DNA of 64,000 nucleotides from Corynespora cassiicola (taxonomy: Eukaryota; Ascomycota; Dothideomycetes; Pleosporales; Corynesporascaceae): NCBI GenBank assembly GCA_022059125.1, contig JAEUWY010000005.1:1116001-1180000 (forward strand). Reading direction: 5' to 3'. The notes beneath the pieces are model-generated. The model was not told the DNA's origin. It saw nothing but the letters and a program-made list of their open reading frames with translations, and did not search any database. This document shows positions 21,492 to 33,435 of this stretch, in pieces (the first letter of the stretch is position 1; every line of letters starts with the position of its first letter). The position numbers and the translations under genes are program-made.

Positions 21492-23801
21492 ATGCCTCGG
21501 CCCCTCCACTTCGTCTTCAAGTATGGGCTGGATTTTGAGGGCTGCGATCATCCCTCCGACCATTCTTTCGACGATCCGGTTGGCAGCTCCGCCACTCCAG
21601 AAGAGCAAGCAGCAAAGCGACGACGTGTCGAGATAATCGCAAACAAGTACCTCCGCTACGGAACCGTGCCCATCATTCAGTCGGCGAGCCTCAAGGGCCC
21701 TTTCGACAAGGGCTGGAAGAACCCATGGACCAAGGACACTGCAACGCCAGAGAAGGAACGACCAAGAAGAGGAGCATCGAAAGTCAGAAACCATACCGGG
21801 AAGCAGGGTGCACAACAAGCAAGCTCCAAGGTCTCAAAACCTTCGAAGCCCCCCAAGCCATCGAGGGATTCATCCGCAGTCGCATCACCCGAGACTGCAA
21901 GAGCTGCAGAACCCGCTCCTACATTTGAACACGAAGGTGATACAATTGATCCGGTTGTGAGTCTGGGAGGAAACTACCCAGATCGATCCAGTGCCACAGA
22001 GTTCTTCAGTGCCAGAACGGATGGCCTCGGCCAGAGCAATAGCAATTCAAAATCGGATACCAACTGGCTTCGAAGACCCCAATTCAAACCAGCAAAGTCT
22101 TCGGTGTATGCTAATAGCCGCGAAGAAGCCTCACCCACACGCATTCAACATGGCTTTCGTCCTACAGATTCTAGGGGCGAACTGCAGCTTGCCCCTCCAA
22201 GAATCATGCTTCCGAAATCTCCAAACAATCGGATAGCGCAGGCGAGCCTCGAATCGGGAGCCCCATATTCATCGGCATCGATGGTAATAACATCACCGCT
22301 CAGGTCCACTGGAAGATCGTCTTCCACTGCAGTCGACAGGCCCATCTACGGTACCAACGAAACTTTGGAGACCATGCAGTATGCCCAAGAGAGAGAGTTC
22401 CACAACTCGGTGATTCAAGACAGTAATATACAGCAAGATACAAACACGTTGGAACTTGCAGTTTCACACAGTCTCTCGGTTTCACAAACGAATAATGCTG
22501 CACCCAGCACACCCTGTGAAGAGATATCTATCCCATCGTCCAGCAGTGGAAAACTCCCAGTTTTGCTCTTCAAAGATGCGGACACTACGATTAAGCAAGG
22601 TTATCTTGGTGCCAAAGCGCTCGCGCACTTGGCAGTCTCGACGGCAAGTCGGTCCTCCACTTCTCTGACGATGGCTGGGACTTCCCCCGCGCGAGAACAA
22701 GTTCATATGGCAGCGCTAAGGTGTGCTCGGACCCCCCAGTCTTCTACGAAGAAGGCGACGAAGCAAAGGGCAAGCCGAAGCGCGACGAAGAGCGGTCTAT
22801 GGGGGCAAAGCCAGCCTCATGATCAAGCTGGGCCTCCGTTATCGGCACCTGACAGCTTTGCCTATCAAAAAGTTGGACCGGCTAGGTCAAAGGCCAAGAA
22901 TGCAAAATCGAGGCCACGCCCCGTGACCTTTAGCTCCTCCCCAGTGGCAGAGAGGAAGGAGGCCAAGCGCGCGAGGAACATCTACGAAATACCTTCCGAA
23001 GATGTTGAGCCACATGATGACACTGTTCAAGGTGCCCCTATCGATGAGGAATGGGCAGACCAGACGATGGGAGGAGCTAACGCACTTGATCAGATGACCG
23101 AGGGCGTGGAACAGAATGAAGGAGAAGAGCTTGACGGCAGCCGAAACTCATACTATTCCACCCAGACTGCAATGAGACAGGCCCAGCTTGAGTTTCAGCA
23201 GGGCACATTCACGTCCGAAATGCCCGATAGTAATCTAGCGTTGGCCCACATGGAAGAGGAGATATCCCGAGTAGACGACGACGCCTACGACTACGAGCCG
23301 GCTAGTCCTGCCTACACACCATTCCGAAAATTCAATGCAGAGTTTGACAAAAAGCACCCTCCTGATGCTGATGCAGCGGACAACGCATTGGAAGCCCCGA
23401 TGAGCACCCAGGAGCTGCTCAATGCAGCGTCCCCGCTTGCATTCAGCACGCTCAAGAAGAAGGTGCCAAGGCCGCAGGGGGGGAGTAGCCTTAAGTTTGC
23501 TGTCCTCTCCCACGAAGAGCCAAGCGAGTTTGTTGTTGTTGGGACGGAGGCCAAAAGTCCCACGCCCTCGAATGAGGGGGTAGGGCTCAAGATCAGGAAC
23601 GGCCTCCCGTTCCGCAGCACGGCATCGGAGAAGGGATCGCAAGAGACGATGGCACTGGCAGCAAGCGGGGCGGCGGCGGTGAGGGAGGTGGACGAGGAGT
23701 CGGGGCGGCAGGTGGAGGAACCCACGTCATTTCACGATCTGGAGATAGCGGAGGGGCGGGTGGCTAGCCCATTTGCACGCAATCTCGCAGGGCTGGGTTG
23801 A
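21492..23801 (+). CDS. Conserved-looking disordered protein, function unknown
   Basis: A single open frame of 769 residues. I do not recognise a characterised family. The N-terminal 90 residues look most constrained: a basic patch AAKRRRVEIIANKYLRYG followed by SASLKGPFDKGWKNPWTKD, a pattern I associate with uncharacterised Pezizomycotina proteins. The remainder is rich in Ser, Thr, Pro, Gln and charge, probably disordered, with basic clusters that could be nuclear localisation signals (for example at about residue 416, KKATKQRASRSATKSG). A C-terminal acidic segment (EEEISRVDDDAYDYEPASPA) is also visible. The gene shares a promoter region with the Nud1-like gene. A nuclear role is only an inference from composition. 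Confidence 0.65.
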   Translation: MPRPLHFVFKYGLDFEGCDHPSDHSFDDPVGSSATPEEQAAKRRRVEIIANKYLRYGTVPIIQSASLKGPFDKGWKNPWTKDTATPEKERPRRGASKVRNHTGKQGAQQASSKVSKPSKPPKPSRDSSAVASPETARAAEPAPTFEHEGDTIDPVVSLGGNYPDRSSATEFFSARTDGLGQSNSNSKSDTNWLRRPQFKPAKSSVYANSREEASPTRIQHGFRPTDSRGELQLAPPRIMLPKSPNNRIAQASLESGAPYSSASMVITSPLRSTGRSSSTAVDRPIYGTNETLETMQYAQEREFHNSVIQDSNIQQDTNTLELAVSHSLSVSQTNNAAPSTPCEEISIPSSSSGKLPVLLFKDADTTIKQGYLGAKALAHLAVSTASRSSTSLTMAGTSPAREQVHMAALRCARTPQSSTKKATKQRASRSATKSGLWGQSQPHDQAGPPLSAPDSFAYQKVGPARSKAKNAKSRPRPVTFSSSPVAERKEAKRARNIYEIPSEDVEPHDDTVQGAPIDEEWADQTMGGANALDQMTEGVEQNEGEELDGSRNSYYSTQTAMRQAQLEFQQGTFTSEMPDSNLALAHMEEEISRVDDDAYDYEPASPAYTPFRKFNAEFDKKHPPDADAADNALEAPMSTQELLNAASPLAFSTLKKKVPRPQGGSSLKFAVLSHEEPSEFVVVGTEAKSPTPSNEGVGLKIRNGLPFRSTASEKGSQETMALAASGAAAVREVDEESGRQVEEPTSFHDLEIAEGRVASPFARNLAGLG

Positions 23802-24574
23802 GCCCAAAGGAGAGGTGGGATTGGCAACGTGGTGCGAACAGCGGACGGCGATGCATGGAGGGTGCAGACACGATACAGGCAGAAGACGGGTCAAGGCCAT
23901 GATGCCCCGCGGCGCCGGCGGAATGGCTGGATCGTCGGGGGGGTTTGATTAGGGGGCATCTGGATATCAAGACAAAGTTGTCGATGGCGGCAGCGGGTCG
24001 AGCATTGCTTGGGTTCGGCCCCCCGGTTGGCAGCTTGCGGTGAGCGGCCACGTTCTCGGGTGATTGGCGCAGAGGGGCTGCTGGGCTGGGCTGCTCGAGG
24101 AGTGCATGCTGCGCACAAGTGATACACGGCGGCCTGTGTGCTGATAATGGAAGTCGCGGAAGGGCACTGGGATGGGCACGAAGCATGTTTGGACGGGGAA
24201 GCTGGGTAGAAGGGCCTTTGTGCAGAGGCCCGTGGGCCATGAGTCGCGGCGGCGCGGTGCAAGGCAGAGGGCAGAGGGCAGAGGGCGGACAGAGGGCCGG
24301 CCGGGGGAGCAGGGTGTTGGACGGAGCAGTGCACGACAGCGTGCGCGTAGCGGTGCCTGATGAGACTTCCAATGAGCAGTGGCAATTGATCACGTTGGCG
24401 AATCGAGAGGAGCAGCGCGGCGGTTGTACGTAACCCGGGGAGCCGTGAACCGCAGCGTCGACACGCACGGCCCGGCGTGTGGTTAGCAGATGCCGGCAGC
24501 GCAGCCAGCTGTTCCATGAGTGATAAGGCGTGCCTGGCGCCGACGGGGAAGAAGCAATTGCGAGGCGGTAGTGG

Positions 24575-24598
24575 CAGCACCAGCACCAGCACCAGCAC
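24575..24598 (+). repeat. CACCAG tandem repeat
   Basis: Four near-perfect hexamer copies in the region upstream of the Kcs1 gene. Confidence 0.8.
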
Positions 24599-24775
24599 CC
24601 CCAGCAGCCGCCCAGCAGCCCCGTGAACAAGTCCTACCCGCCGCCACAGCCCAGTGCAATCCAGCGTCCCGCTGTGCCATTGCTGCTCCGTCTCCTTCAC
24701 CACGACGACGAGCAGACCGAGGGGCGCGCGTGTTGGGGCCTGTACGTCATTGTTGCTCGCTTGCCCAGGGCCGCG

Positions 24776-24800
24776 CCAGCCAGCCAGCCAGCCAGCCAGC
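24776..24800 (+). repeat. CCAG tetranucleotide repeat
   Basis: About six tandem CCAG units followed by related CCCGCAG units, in the Kcs1 upstream region. The unit is not a multiple of three, which argues that this part is not translated. Confidence 0.85.
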
Positions 24801-25256
24801 CCGCCCGCAGCCCGCAGCCCAGCAGCCCAGCGCCCAGCGCCCGCCAGCGCCCGCCCGTGCCAGCCAGTTGGCAGCGCCGCTGCGTCTCTGCGCCACTTCT
24901 TCTTGGGCCGCTGCGCTCCTGCGCTCCTGCACTCCAACGCTCTTGGTCTCTTCTACATCCGACGGGCGCCTCTCCAACTTCTTGCACCCCCCCCTGGCCA
25001 CGCCCGCTGCCAGCACCCTCCCAGCTCCCAGCACCCTCCCTCCTGCACCCCTCTGCGCCGCGCGCCCCCGGCTTTACACGCCATTCGGCTGCCCGTCCGC
25101 GTGCGCCTGCGCGCCCACAACCTTTCGCTCCCCGCGGCCCAAGACCAGGCCCGTTGCCCGCACGCTCGCCCTCGCACACGCCCGCAACTCCCCAACCTGG
25201 TCTCCGCCAGACACTCCAAAACGTGCCCCAGGCGCCTGACCAATGTCGACGACTCC

Positions 25257-28200
25257 ATGTCACCGCCCTCGAACGACCCCAAAAATACCTCACCCGCCGC
25301 TCCGGTGAGGTCAAATGCGGACCGCTCCCAGGGCCTGGAGGACGCCCGCCAGTCCTCCCAACCCTCGTCCCGACGAGCCCACCGCGCCCTCCACGACGAC
25401 GACGTGGTGCCCAAGACCCTCTCGCAGACGGGCCGCTCCAGGACGGCCCCCATTGCTGTCGACCACATCTGGACGCCCTCTGTAGACCAGCCCCAGCTCT
25501 CAGAGAGGGACAGCATCTTTGCAACCACTTACCTCGCCTCGGACAGTCCTGCCTCCTCCCCCCGCTCCGTCTCGCGCCTCGCTGCCCTCCATGAGAATGC
25601 TGCCGCCCACCGTCCCGACGACATGGCAGTCTCTATGTCGCCCCCTCACAGACTGATGGACGCCCCTACCTTCCGCCAACCGCACACCCCCCGCACACCT
25701 GCCGCCACCCTCCGAGACCATCAGGGTCTTCTCTCAACACACTTCAATTCGAGCAAGAAGGACGCCTTCAGCGTCACCTTCGACCTCCTACGCGAGACCA
25801 GCCCGCCCCCCTTCATGAGCCCCGTCGATTCTCCCGTCCACCGCCCGGCCTCCCCACACAGCCCCGATACCAAATCAATGCCGAAGCCGTCGCTGCTCGA
25901 TTCGCTGGCAGACAGTGAGGAGAGGTTGAAGAACAGAATGTGGCGGGAAGGAAAACCTGTGCCTTTCCATGGCCATCCGACCCAGAATCTCTCGCGCGAA
26001 GGCAAGCATGTCGACAAGAAAATCGAGGCAACCCTGCCCAAGGCCGAGCAGCACGTTGCTGCGCCGAGGAGCCGGAAGGCGAGTCACTACCTACGCGTCT
26101 TTAAGGAGAACGATGCAGCAGAAGAACAAAAGAAGCGCGAGGGCCGTCCCAAGGAGCGGCGCCCGGTCGACAAGACGCTGCAGGCACACCCAGAGGAGGG
26201 CGATGGCGCTGCTTTGAATGAGCATATGAAGCGACTGTCATGCACTTCGTCCACGGTCCAGTCTCCTCTTGCCGGCCCAATCGAGTCATACTTTGACAAG
26301 GTGCCTACCCCTGGCGGAGAGACTGAGAAACGCCTCATGGCAGCAGTCAACGAGACATCCGACCCGGCAGCCGAGACTCAACACAGGCATGAGTTTCCAC
26401 TGCGACTGCTGGAAGAGATCAGGAACTACCACAACCTGACCCCCGGTGCCGACCGTGGCTCCTCCTTCTCCCGAAGCCTGCCCACGGCAGCCGCAGAAAA
26501 GATCCGAGCGCATGCCATCAAATCGCGTGCCACTGCCCATCTGCACGAGCCCTCAGACTACTTTCAAGCCGGACGAGATCCGAGCGCAGAGCGCTCCCCG
26601 GGCTCTGAGGAGGAAGAATCCGAGCGGGAGCAAATCTCATCCGCCCTCTACTTTCCTCATCGCCAATTGAAATCTCCAGACCAGCTACCACCACAAGAAG
26701 ACGTTCGGAAGGCAGAGGTCGAAGGCATTCGGAAACGGAAATCAATCAGTGCAGGCAAAGGTCCCAAGGGTTTGGACACGGAAGAGGCTGTAAAGACCCC
26801 TCAAGAAGTAGAAATCTCTCTACAGTCCCAAGATACAAATCAATGCCTGCATGGTGATATACCTACGACAGCCCCTGTGCCGAAGGAAGACAGCGAGCCG
26901 CTGCCTCTGTCGACCGCTGACGCGACCACCTCGGCTGAGTCCGAGTACGAGTCGCTGGCGGAGTCGACGCATTCTCTTCGTGGTTATGAATCGAGCGCCA
27001 CTGACGATCTAGGTACAACGCCCACTGCAACACCACGCAAGAAGGAGAAAAAGGAGAAGCAACACCAGCCAGCTCCGCAGCCCCCAGCCCCTCTGGGTGC
27101 GGTGGAATTGAAACCCTACGACCATCAAGTGGGCGGTCACACCACAGTCTATCGTTTCTCAAGGCGCGCGGTATGCAAACAGCTGAACAATCGAGAGAAC
27201 GAGTTTTACGAGACGGTAGAGCGCCATCACCCTGACCTGCTCGACTTTCTGCCCAGGTACGGACCTTTTCTTTTTTTTTCCACTATTGGTAGCTTGAAAG
27301 CTGAGACCTCAGCAAAGATGCCATCGCCTCCTCCCGAGCACGTCATCAGTGAGTAGCTTTGCTAACGTTATGTTGTCACTCTAGGTACATTGGCGTTCTC
27401 AACGTGACCTATCGCAAGGCGCCGAAGCGAAAGAAGACACTCAAGGACAAGGTCAAGGCTGATGCCACCAACTCGGGCTCGGCTTCGCAGTCAAACGCTG
27501 ATCCAGCGTCGTCCAAGCCAGATTCAGGTGCTCCCAGTCAGAACGGCACGAGCACAGATCTTCCGAGGCTCGTCAGCCATTCTCAGCAGCCTACCGCTAT
27601 TCCCCAGGTTATTTTTGAGAATAACAGGCACATCATCCCTGATAACCTTTTTAGAATACCACCCCGCTCTGCTACTCCCGATCCATGGACGGGCAATTCT
27701 TCGTTGCCGTCGCAATTTCACAGGAGGAATCAGAGTGACGTAGGCTTTGTGTCGGAGAGAAGCCCGTCGCGCCCCCCCATGAACCAGCATTCGAGCTGGG
27801 GGGTGACTACAATCAACACCAAACTCCAAGAGGAGGTCTTGCGGCAGGTGTTTGCGCCTCCACCAATTCATCATCGACATCGCCATCATCATCATCACCA
27901 CGGCATCCGAAGGCCTAGGACGGGATCTTCATCCATTGCGGGGTCTGCGCCCTCCATGAGAAGGAACAGTGCCGATATTTCTCATCTGTCCGAACCTCTG
28001 GGAGAGGAACCCACGCGTAAGCAGGTGCTCAAAGCTGAAGCTCATCGCCACGTCTCGGGTGGACATGTGCAGCCACGCAATTTCGACCGCGAGAGCAAGG
28101 AAGGAAACCACGACAGCCTTCAGCTGCCACCACCAGCCACTCTTCCGCGAAGGCGTCATTCCGGGAGTGGCCTCACTCGTAGGCCGTGCGGAATCGACTC

Positions 28201-29338
28201 GAACCGCCGCCACAATTTGGAGTTTTACGAAGAAGAGGGGTATGGCGGGGACGAAGAAGAGCTATTCGCTATGGACGAAGATGCTAAAGTAAATCATCAG
28301 CTGAATGGCGCACGTTCCGACCCAATCCTCAAGCATAGCACCGAGAACGGTCAGCTTGATGCAAAGGTACCCGGTGGCACAATGCTGCCAGCCCCGGTCA
28401 CTCCCAAATCGAAGAACTCGCCGCCCACGATTGAAGAACCAGCGAATCCCGAGCAGGCTCAACAACAATTTGACGAGCGTGTGCAGCACTTTTTGCTGCT
28501 CGAAGACCTCACAGCAGGCATGACGAGGCCTTGCGTGCTCGACTTGAAGATGGGCACGCGGCAGTACGGCATTGAGGCGGACGAAAAGAAGCAGCGTTCC
28601 CAGCGCCGCAAATGCCAAATGACTACTAGTCGCGAACTCGGAGTTAGAGTTTGTGGCATGCAGATATGGAACGTCAAGACGCAGAGTTACGTGTTCGAGG
28701 ACAAGTACTTTGGCCGTGATCTCAAGGCGGGGAAGGAGTTCCAGGATGCGTTGAAGCGCTTCTTCTGGGATGGACATGGGTACAAGGCGGCAATCCGGCA
28801 CATCCCTGTCATCCTAGAAAAGATTAGCGCCTTGGAGGACATGATAAGGAATCTGCCCGGATACCGCTTCTACGCCAGCAGTCTGCTTATGCTGTACGAC
28901 CGCGGCGATGGCGACCAAAAGGACAAGGAGCCGATGGTAGTCAACGGATTCTCAACACCGAGCAACGACGGCATGTCCGGCCCGACATCGCCAAACCCCA
29001 CCGGCCCGACGCCTAACCCACCGTCCAAGGTACCGTCAGAGATCAAACTCAAGATTGTCGACTTTGCAAACTGCGTTACGGCCGAAGACGCGTTGCCCGA
29101 AAATGTATCCTGCCCCCCAAGGGACCCCGATGGTGTCGACCGCGGCTATCTGCGTGGGCTGAGGACTTTGCGCCTCTACTTCCAGCGCATCTGGCGCGAC
29201 CTCAACGAGACGCAGTGGGTGGAGCGCGGAGAAGGAGAAGGCATGGCCAGAGACATTCGAGGTCCTGGAATGGGCGAGGTTGGACCTGGATGGATGGACG
29301 ATGCGGGCAACGACGACTCGGGTTATGTCAGCTTCTAA
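25257..29338 (+). CDS. Inositol hexakisphosphate kinase (Kcs1)
   Basis: Two exons (25257-27256 and 27385-29338) encode 1317 residues. The enzyme phosphorylates InsP6 to the pyrophosphate 5-InsP7, a signal in phosphate sensing and vacuole and stress biology. The inositol-polyphosphate-kinase signature [14 protein letters not shown] is at about residue 1047. The family's later motifs follow: [11 protein letters not shown], and LKIVDFANC with the metal-binding DFA at about residue 1224. The lipid-like N-lobe begins with [19 protein letters not shown] just before the splice ([14 protein letters not shown]). The N-terminal 750 residues are disordered, as in other fungal Kcs1. A His-rich run lies at about residue 828. 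ATG 25257 ([10 protein letters not shown]) was chosen because the frame upstream is low-complexity leader. Ppn1, a polyphosphatase related to the same phosphate biology, lies 29 kb downstream, probably by chance. Confidence 0.93.
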
Positions 29339-30722
29339 CGCGCGACGACATGTCCATCTACCTCCATGACGCATCAATAACCGATGACCCACGGCCTTTG
29401 TTAACCAAGAAGAGACTGCATAAAGACGGCTTTTTGCATTTTCAGCACACGGCGTTTTATTTCCATGGTGGGTTATTTCGTAACAATGGGAGTACCCCTT
29501 TCCTTTTTTTTCTCTCTCTCTCTGCGCTCCATCTATGAGGATGGATGGTAGGTGGGGCTATCACGGCGTTTGCGAAAGACAAATATTTTTGTGCGCTTCC
29601 TCCCTAGTCTTTTTTTTTTTTACTTTCCATGCTGTCTCCGTCTCCGTCTCCGTCTCTCCTCTCTTCGAGCTTCTTATTCCCACTTAGGGTTGGATTCTCC
29701 CCCCTTTTGTTTTCTCAAGTCATATTGAATCGAAATTGTTTTCTGTCTCGCGGGATTGGTTGGGAGGCGCTGGCATCGTTTTCTTTTTAATTGGCGCTTT
29801 GGTTCGGGTGGTTGGCGGATGTCTTTTTTTGGCTCTTACACTTGTTCTTTTTCTTTTTATATTCATGCACAGGCTGAGAGGTCTCATTGGGGCCTATGGG
29901 CAGATGATGGGTGGTATACGTCCTCTTTTTTTTTTTGCTGGGTTGTGTGGTGGTGTGTACTGTTTAGTGCTTAATTTTTAGAAATGGACAAGTGTCGTGT
30001 TGAATCTGGGACGTCATGTCATGGATTTTTTAGTGAGTGTGAGAGCTTCATACGTAGTTTGTGTTCTAGGGGGGGTGGTTTAAGATCTGCCGTGTGTCTG
30101 TTGGCGGTTTTGGGGCTCTACTTGTTGTTCTCAGTGTGCTTCGTTGCTCACCTCGAATATTCAATTTGAATAGTAAAGCACAAAGGGTACTGGGAAGTCC
30201 AAAGCGCACAAATAAACACACAATAGGCTGTCCCTAACAAACAAATTGCCCGGAGATACAGAAAGCGCGCATGGTACTCTCAGACAGTAACATCATCTCG
30301 AATATGTTAGTTGAGTCCGAGTGGAAGTCTGCCTTTGTTGCGTGTTGTCCAATAAAAGGTCATGTTGAATCGGAGGCGTTTGCATGAGATCTTTTTGCAG
30401 GCGAGCATGGTGGATGATTTGCGTTGCTTGCTAGTGCGCTTTCTATCTCATATTGGGGTGCTACTATAAACTACAAGAGTTGTTTTTTTAGAGCACGCAG
30501 GGGACTAGTGTGGTCTAAGAGCTCGTGTACAACGACTTAAAGAGAAAAGTTGTGTATTTTATTTGGAGAAACCCTATAGTGTCCCTTTCTGCGAGCCTTC
30601 TACGCTTTCTGTGTCCCCGGGCATTGTTAGGGGTAGCCTCTGTGTGTTTGTGTGCAATTTAGGACCCCAGTCCGCGTGCGATTCTGCCTATTCAATTTGA
30701 AACTCTATATAAGTACTGCTTG
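29339..30722. other. intergenic, convergent; T-rich
   Basis: About 1.4 kb between the stop codons of Kcs1 and the seven-TM gene. The plus strand is T-rich with several poly-T tracts and a short CGTCTC repeat near 29636-29658. Hydrophobic open frames at 29736-29981 result from this T richness. No gene is supported. Confidence 0.6.
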
Positions 30723-32645
30723 TTAAAATTCTGCTGTAGCGGGCCTCCTTGTTGAAGCCACGAAGGCTCCCTCCTCTAGCCCTATGCTGTTTCTATGCTC
30801 TAAAGTTGTGCTGTCAAAGTCTGACGTAGTTGTGGTTCTTGATATTGATGGGTCGATGCGCTTTACTTGGTACGGATGGGGCATGCGGTATTCTGAGCCC
30901 GATTCCATTCCACCTATGTCAATTAGCTTTCATCCACGGCGCCTAGCGGTACAAAATGAATTGCGGTTACTTACGGAAGGACAATTGCAACCAGTCGACT
31001 ACAACAGGAATCCAAATCGCTACAGACACAACTTGGCCAAAGCTCCAATCATGGGTTTCGACTGTGTCTTGAAAGTAGATGTTTAGACCTGAGTATGTTT
31101 CGCCTAGGGCGCAGAGGCATGCAATAATCACACCCATAAGAATGAAGTGGTAGGCTAGTTTGTAGGCTCGTCTTCTACCTGCGTTGCTAAGGACCGACTT
31201 TCCCCGCTTGCGGAGTTGTACCACAAATCGGTCTAAGCTGCGTTGAAACTTGCTGTACGACAGGAAATATGGTCGATCTTTGGCACGCGGAAGACGTAGG
31301 CTGAAGATGTGGTCTACAATGAGGAAGACCAGGATCAGAACGCAGAGATAAAATACCCATGCGGTGGACATACGATGCCATCGAGGATTATCTCCGCTAA
31401 GTTTTACTGAACAGAGTGAATATGGATTGGTATTTTTGTCGGTGAAGTTCAAATGTCTCGGACCCTCGAACAAACGGTCCGGAACACTCATGATTCTGGG
31501 GTCAAAAAACACATAAGTCGATATGATTGACGCTGCGAGCGTAATGAGGAGGATATACCACGATCGCTGCTTCAAGATCCAAAGACAGAGAAGAATGAGT
31601 GTTGAAGCCACAATATCCAATGTTGAGACGGCTCGGACAATTGTTGAAACTGCCTGCCAATATGCGACCGTACCTTTTGCTGAATTGTGGAGTGTTGTTA
31701 TACTCGCAACCTGAATGGCCATAATGTAGTAGCACTGAGCTTTCTGAAAGTCAACTAGGCTAGTGATAAAAGCAGCCTCGATGTTTTTGAGACTACTTCC
31801 AGACAGCTTCCGCTCCACATCTGTTTGCGTTGAGGTACCTCCACTTTGGCTAGAGTGACTCCCTGGGCAAGAAGGCGGGAAATTTCTTTCAGATAATCGT
31901 CGGAACAAGGCTGCTAGTATAGGTGCGAAGAAACAAATGCCCAATTGGATGATGTATGCGGCCCACACCTGAGTGGACAGTTAATTACACACTACTCCAT
32001 GGATAGAGAAATTGTTCTTACTCCTATACCTATGATATCTGGATCTACGTTCGCTTGACTTGCAGAATCCTTGCAGATCAAGCGCATGCATTTCGAAACC
32101 ATTTCTAAATCTAGTGTAGCATTATTCCGAATCAGAACATCCATGGCACAATCAGGGCTCGAGTCGCCCGAGTCATGTAGATAGCCTGCCCAAGCCTTTG
32201 TGGTATTAGAGGGTGCTGTAGCAACATCTGCGTAGACGCCGTATTCCGCAGCAATGTCCAAATCGCTTGGTGGTGCGTCTAAGAGGCCCAATGATACATA
32301 AGGCATTGTCAAGCAACTGATGGCGCGTCCGAAGGAATCGAAAGGGGAAGAGACGCACAAGTGTGGGAGGTCTCTGATCTCGGATGACGACTCTTTTAAT
32401 GGGAACTTCCATATCACATCATTGGCTTTAGGGAAGGTTGAATTGGACTCTTCAGGAATATTAGGATTCCATATAGCGACATGTTGCTGAAAATCCGAGT
32501 AGAACAGCTCCGGATCATTAATGGTGTTGCTTTGCAGGGACAAATTGTAGGCGCGAGCAATCCCGGAGCGAAATGCTGTTTGGAACACTGCTTGTGTTCG
32601 ATCATCCATACTTTGAAGATGCAAGTATGCTGCGTGCAGACCAAA
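30723..32645 (-). CDS. Fungal seven-TM membrane protein, unknown function (5' end unresolved)
   Basis: Three exons can be joined: about 32022-32645, 30975-31968 and 30723-30913. Introns at 31969-32021 and 30914-30974 have canonical ends, and the second carries a CTAAT branch site. The upstream part has several Asn-X-Ser/Thr sites and Cys residues (CAMDVLIRNNATLDLEMVSK) and may be luminal or extracellular. The signature DPDIIGIGVWAAYIIQLG marks entry into the membrane domain, after which about seven hydrophobic helices follow, for example IIQLGICFFAPILAALF and AWVFYLCVLILVFLIVDHIF. The tail is hydrophilic (MESGSEYRMPHPYQ). This layout recurs in uncharacterised, often lineage-specific ascomycete membrane proteins. 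I could not fix the start: a further short exon between 32660 and 32830 is likely. Confidence 0.7.
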
Positions 32646-33435
32646 CTGAGATACACATCCAAAGGTCGTTTAGGATTATAAGCATAAGCGAAAGTACTGA
32701 AACACGACAAAGTTCAGTGCAGATAGTGATGGAGCATAGAGGATGATCACGCAACAGCAAGCCTGAGTCTGGTCGCATTTATTTAGAATGTAGTCGACCG
32801 GTCAGCGACAGCGACCTGCATTTTAGGCGAGCAGTACGTGGCTGTGCCATAAGGACGGCCACGTAACAACTGTGGCTACAGCACTGGAAAGCAAATCGAA
32901 CGATCGAAAAAGTGCGAGATTGGAAAAAGAAAAGGAACAAAAGGCAAACACAACTGAGACCTAAGCAGTCAAAGCGTGTCGATAGGCCTATAGTGTCAGC
33001 CGTTGTCTCTGGGCGGCAAAATGGCTATGCAGTAATACCAGGCAGCCAGATACGTAAGATAGGGGGTAAGAAGAGAAAGAATAATGCAGGTGCCACCACT
33101 GGCATGCATCTGACCTCCTCGCGGAAGAGGAATGGGAATGATATCAGTTCAGTCGATGAGCCGCATCTCTATGGCGGTCAATGCACTACCTCTCGGGGTC
33201 CCCGATCAGCCGCACCTAATCGATCGTACCTCGGCATCTTCCCCAGATTTTCCCTGACCCCCGTCAACTCCGCACCCCTCGTCGTCTCACCGAGCCCAGC
33301 CGAGCTCTTTCTTTACTCCTGCAACAACCCTTGGTACGATTGACGCTGAAGTCGCAACTACAATTTCGACACCTTTTTTCGTTCCAATCCAATCAATTGT
33401 TCTGAGACCAGAGAAGTGCGACCGAACCCCCAAAA
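32646..33435. other. divergent upstream region, seven-TM gene / dehydrogenase
   Basis: About 790 bp. It probably holds a first exon of the seven-TM gene near 32660-32830 and the dehydrogenase promoter. A 143-codon open frame at 32912-33343 (+) is basic, has no recognisable domain and is judged to be chance. Confidence 0.5.

Larger units (their letters stand above)
23802..25256. other. long GC-rich leader/promoter region of Kcs1 gene
   Basis: About 1.45 kb between the unknown gene and the Kcs1 start. It is GC-rich with CA/GC-biased runs that leave several frames open by composition. It contains CACCAG and CCAG tandem repeats. It probably holds the Kcs1 promoter and a long 5' leader. I see no independent gene. 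Confidence 0.55.

Noticed and set aside
23764..24937. Long minus-strand open frames of 288 and 348 codons upstream of Kcs1
   Set aside because: Low-complexity, GC-biased translations rich in Ala, Pro, Arg and Cys with no domain; open by composition.
24654..25256. N-terminal extension of 201 codons in front of the Kcs1 start
   Set aside because: The frame is open but low-complexity and contains a tetranucleotide repeat; ATG 25257 fits family-like sequence better.
29736..29981. Hydrophobic 81-codon frame that looks like a small membrane protein
   Set aside because: Its Phe/Leu/Val content follows from poly-T tracts in a 3' region; two frames look equally hydrophobic.
32912..33343. 143-codon basic open frame upstream of the SDR
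   Set aside because: No domain; the sequence is most simply the promoter and leader of the SDR gene.
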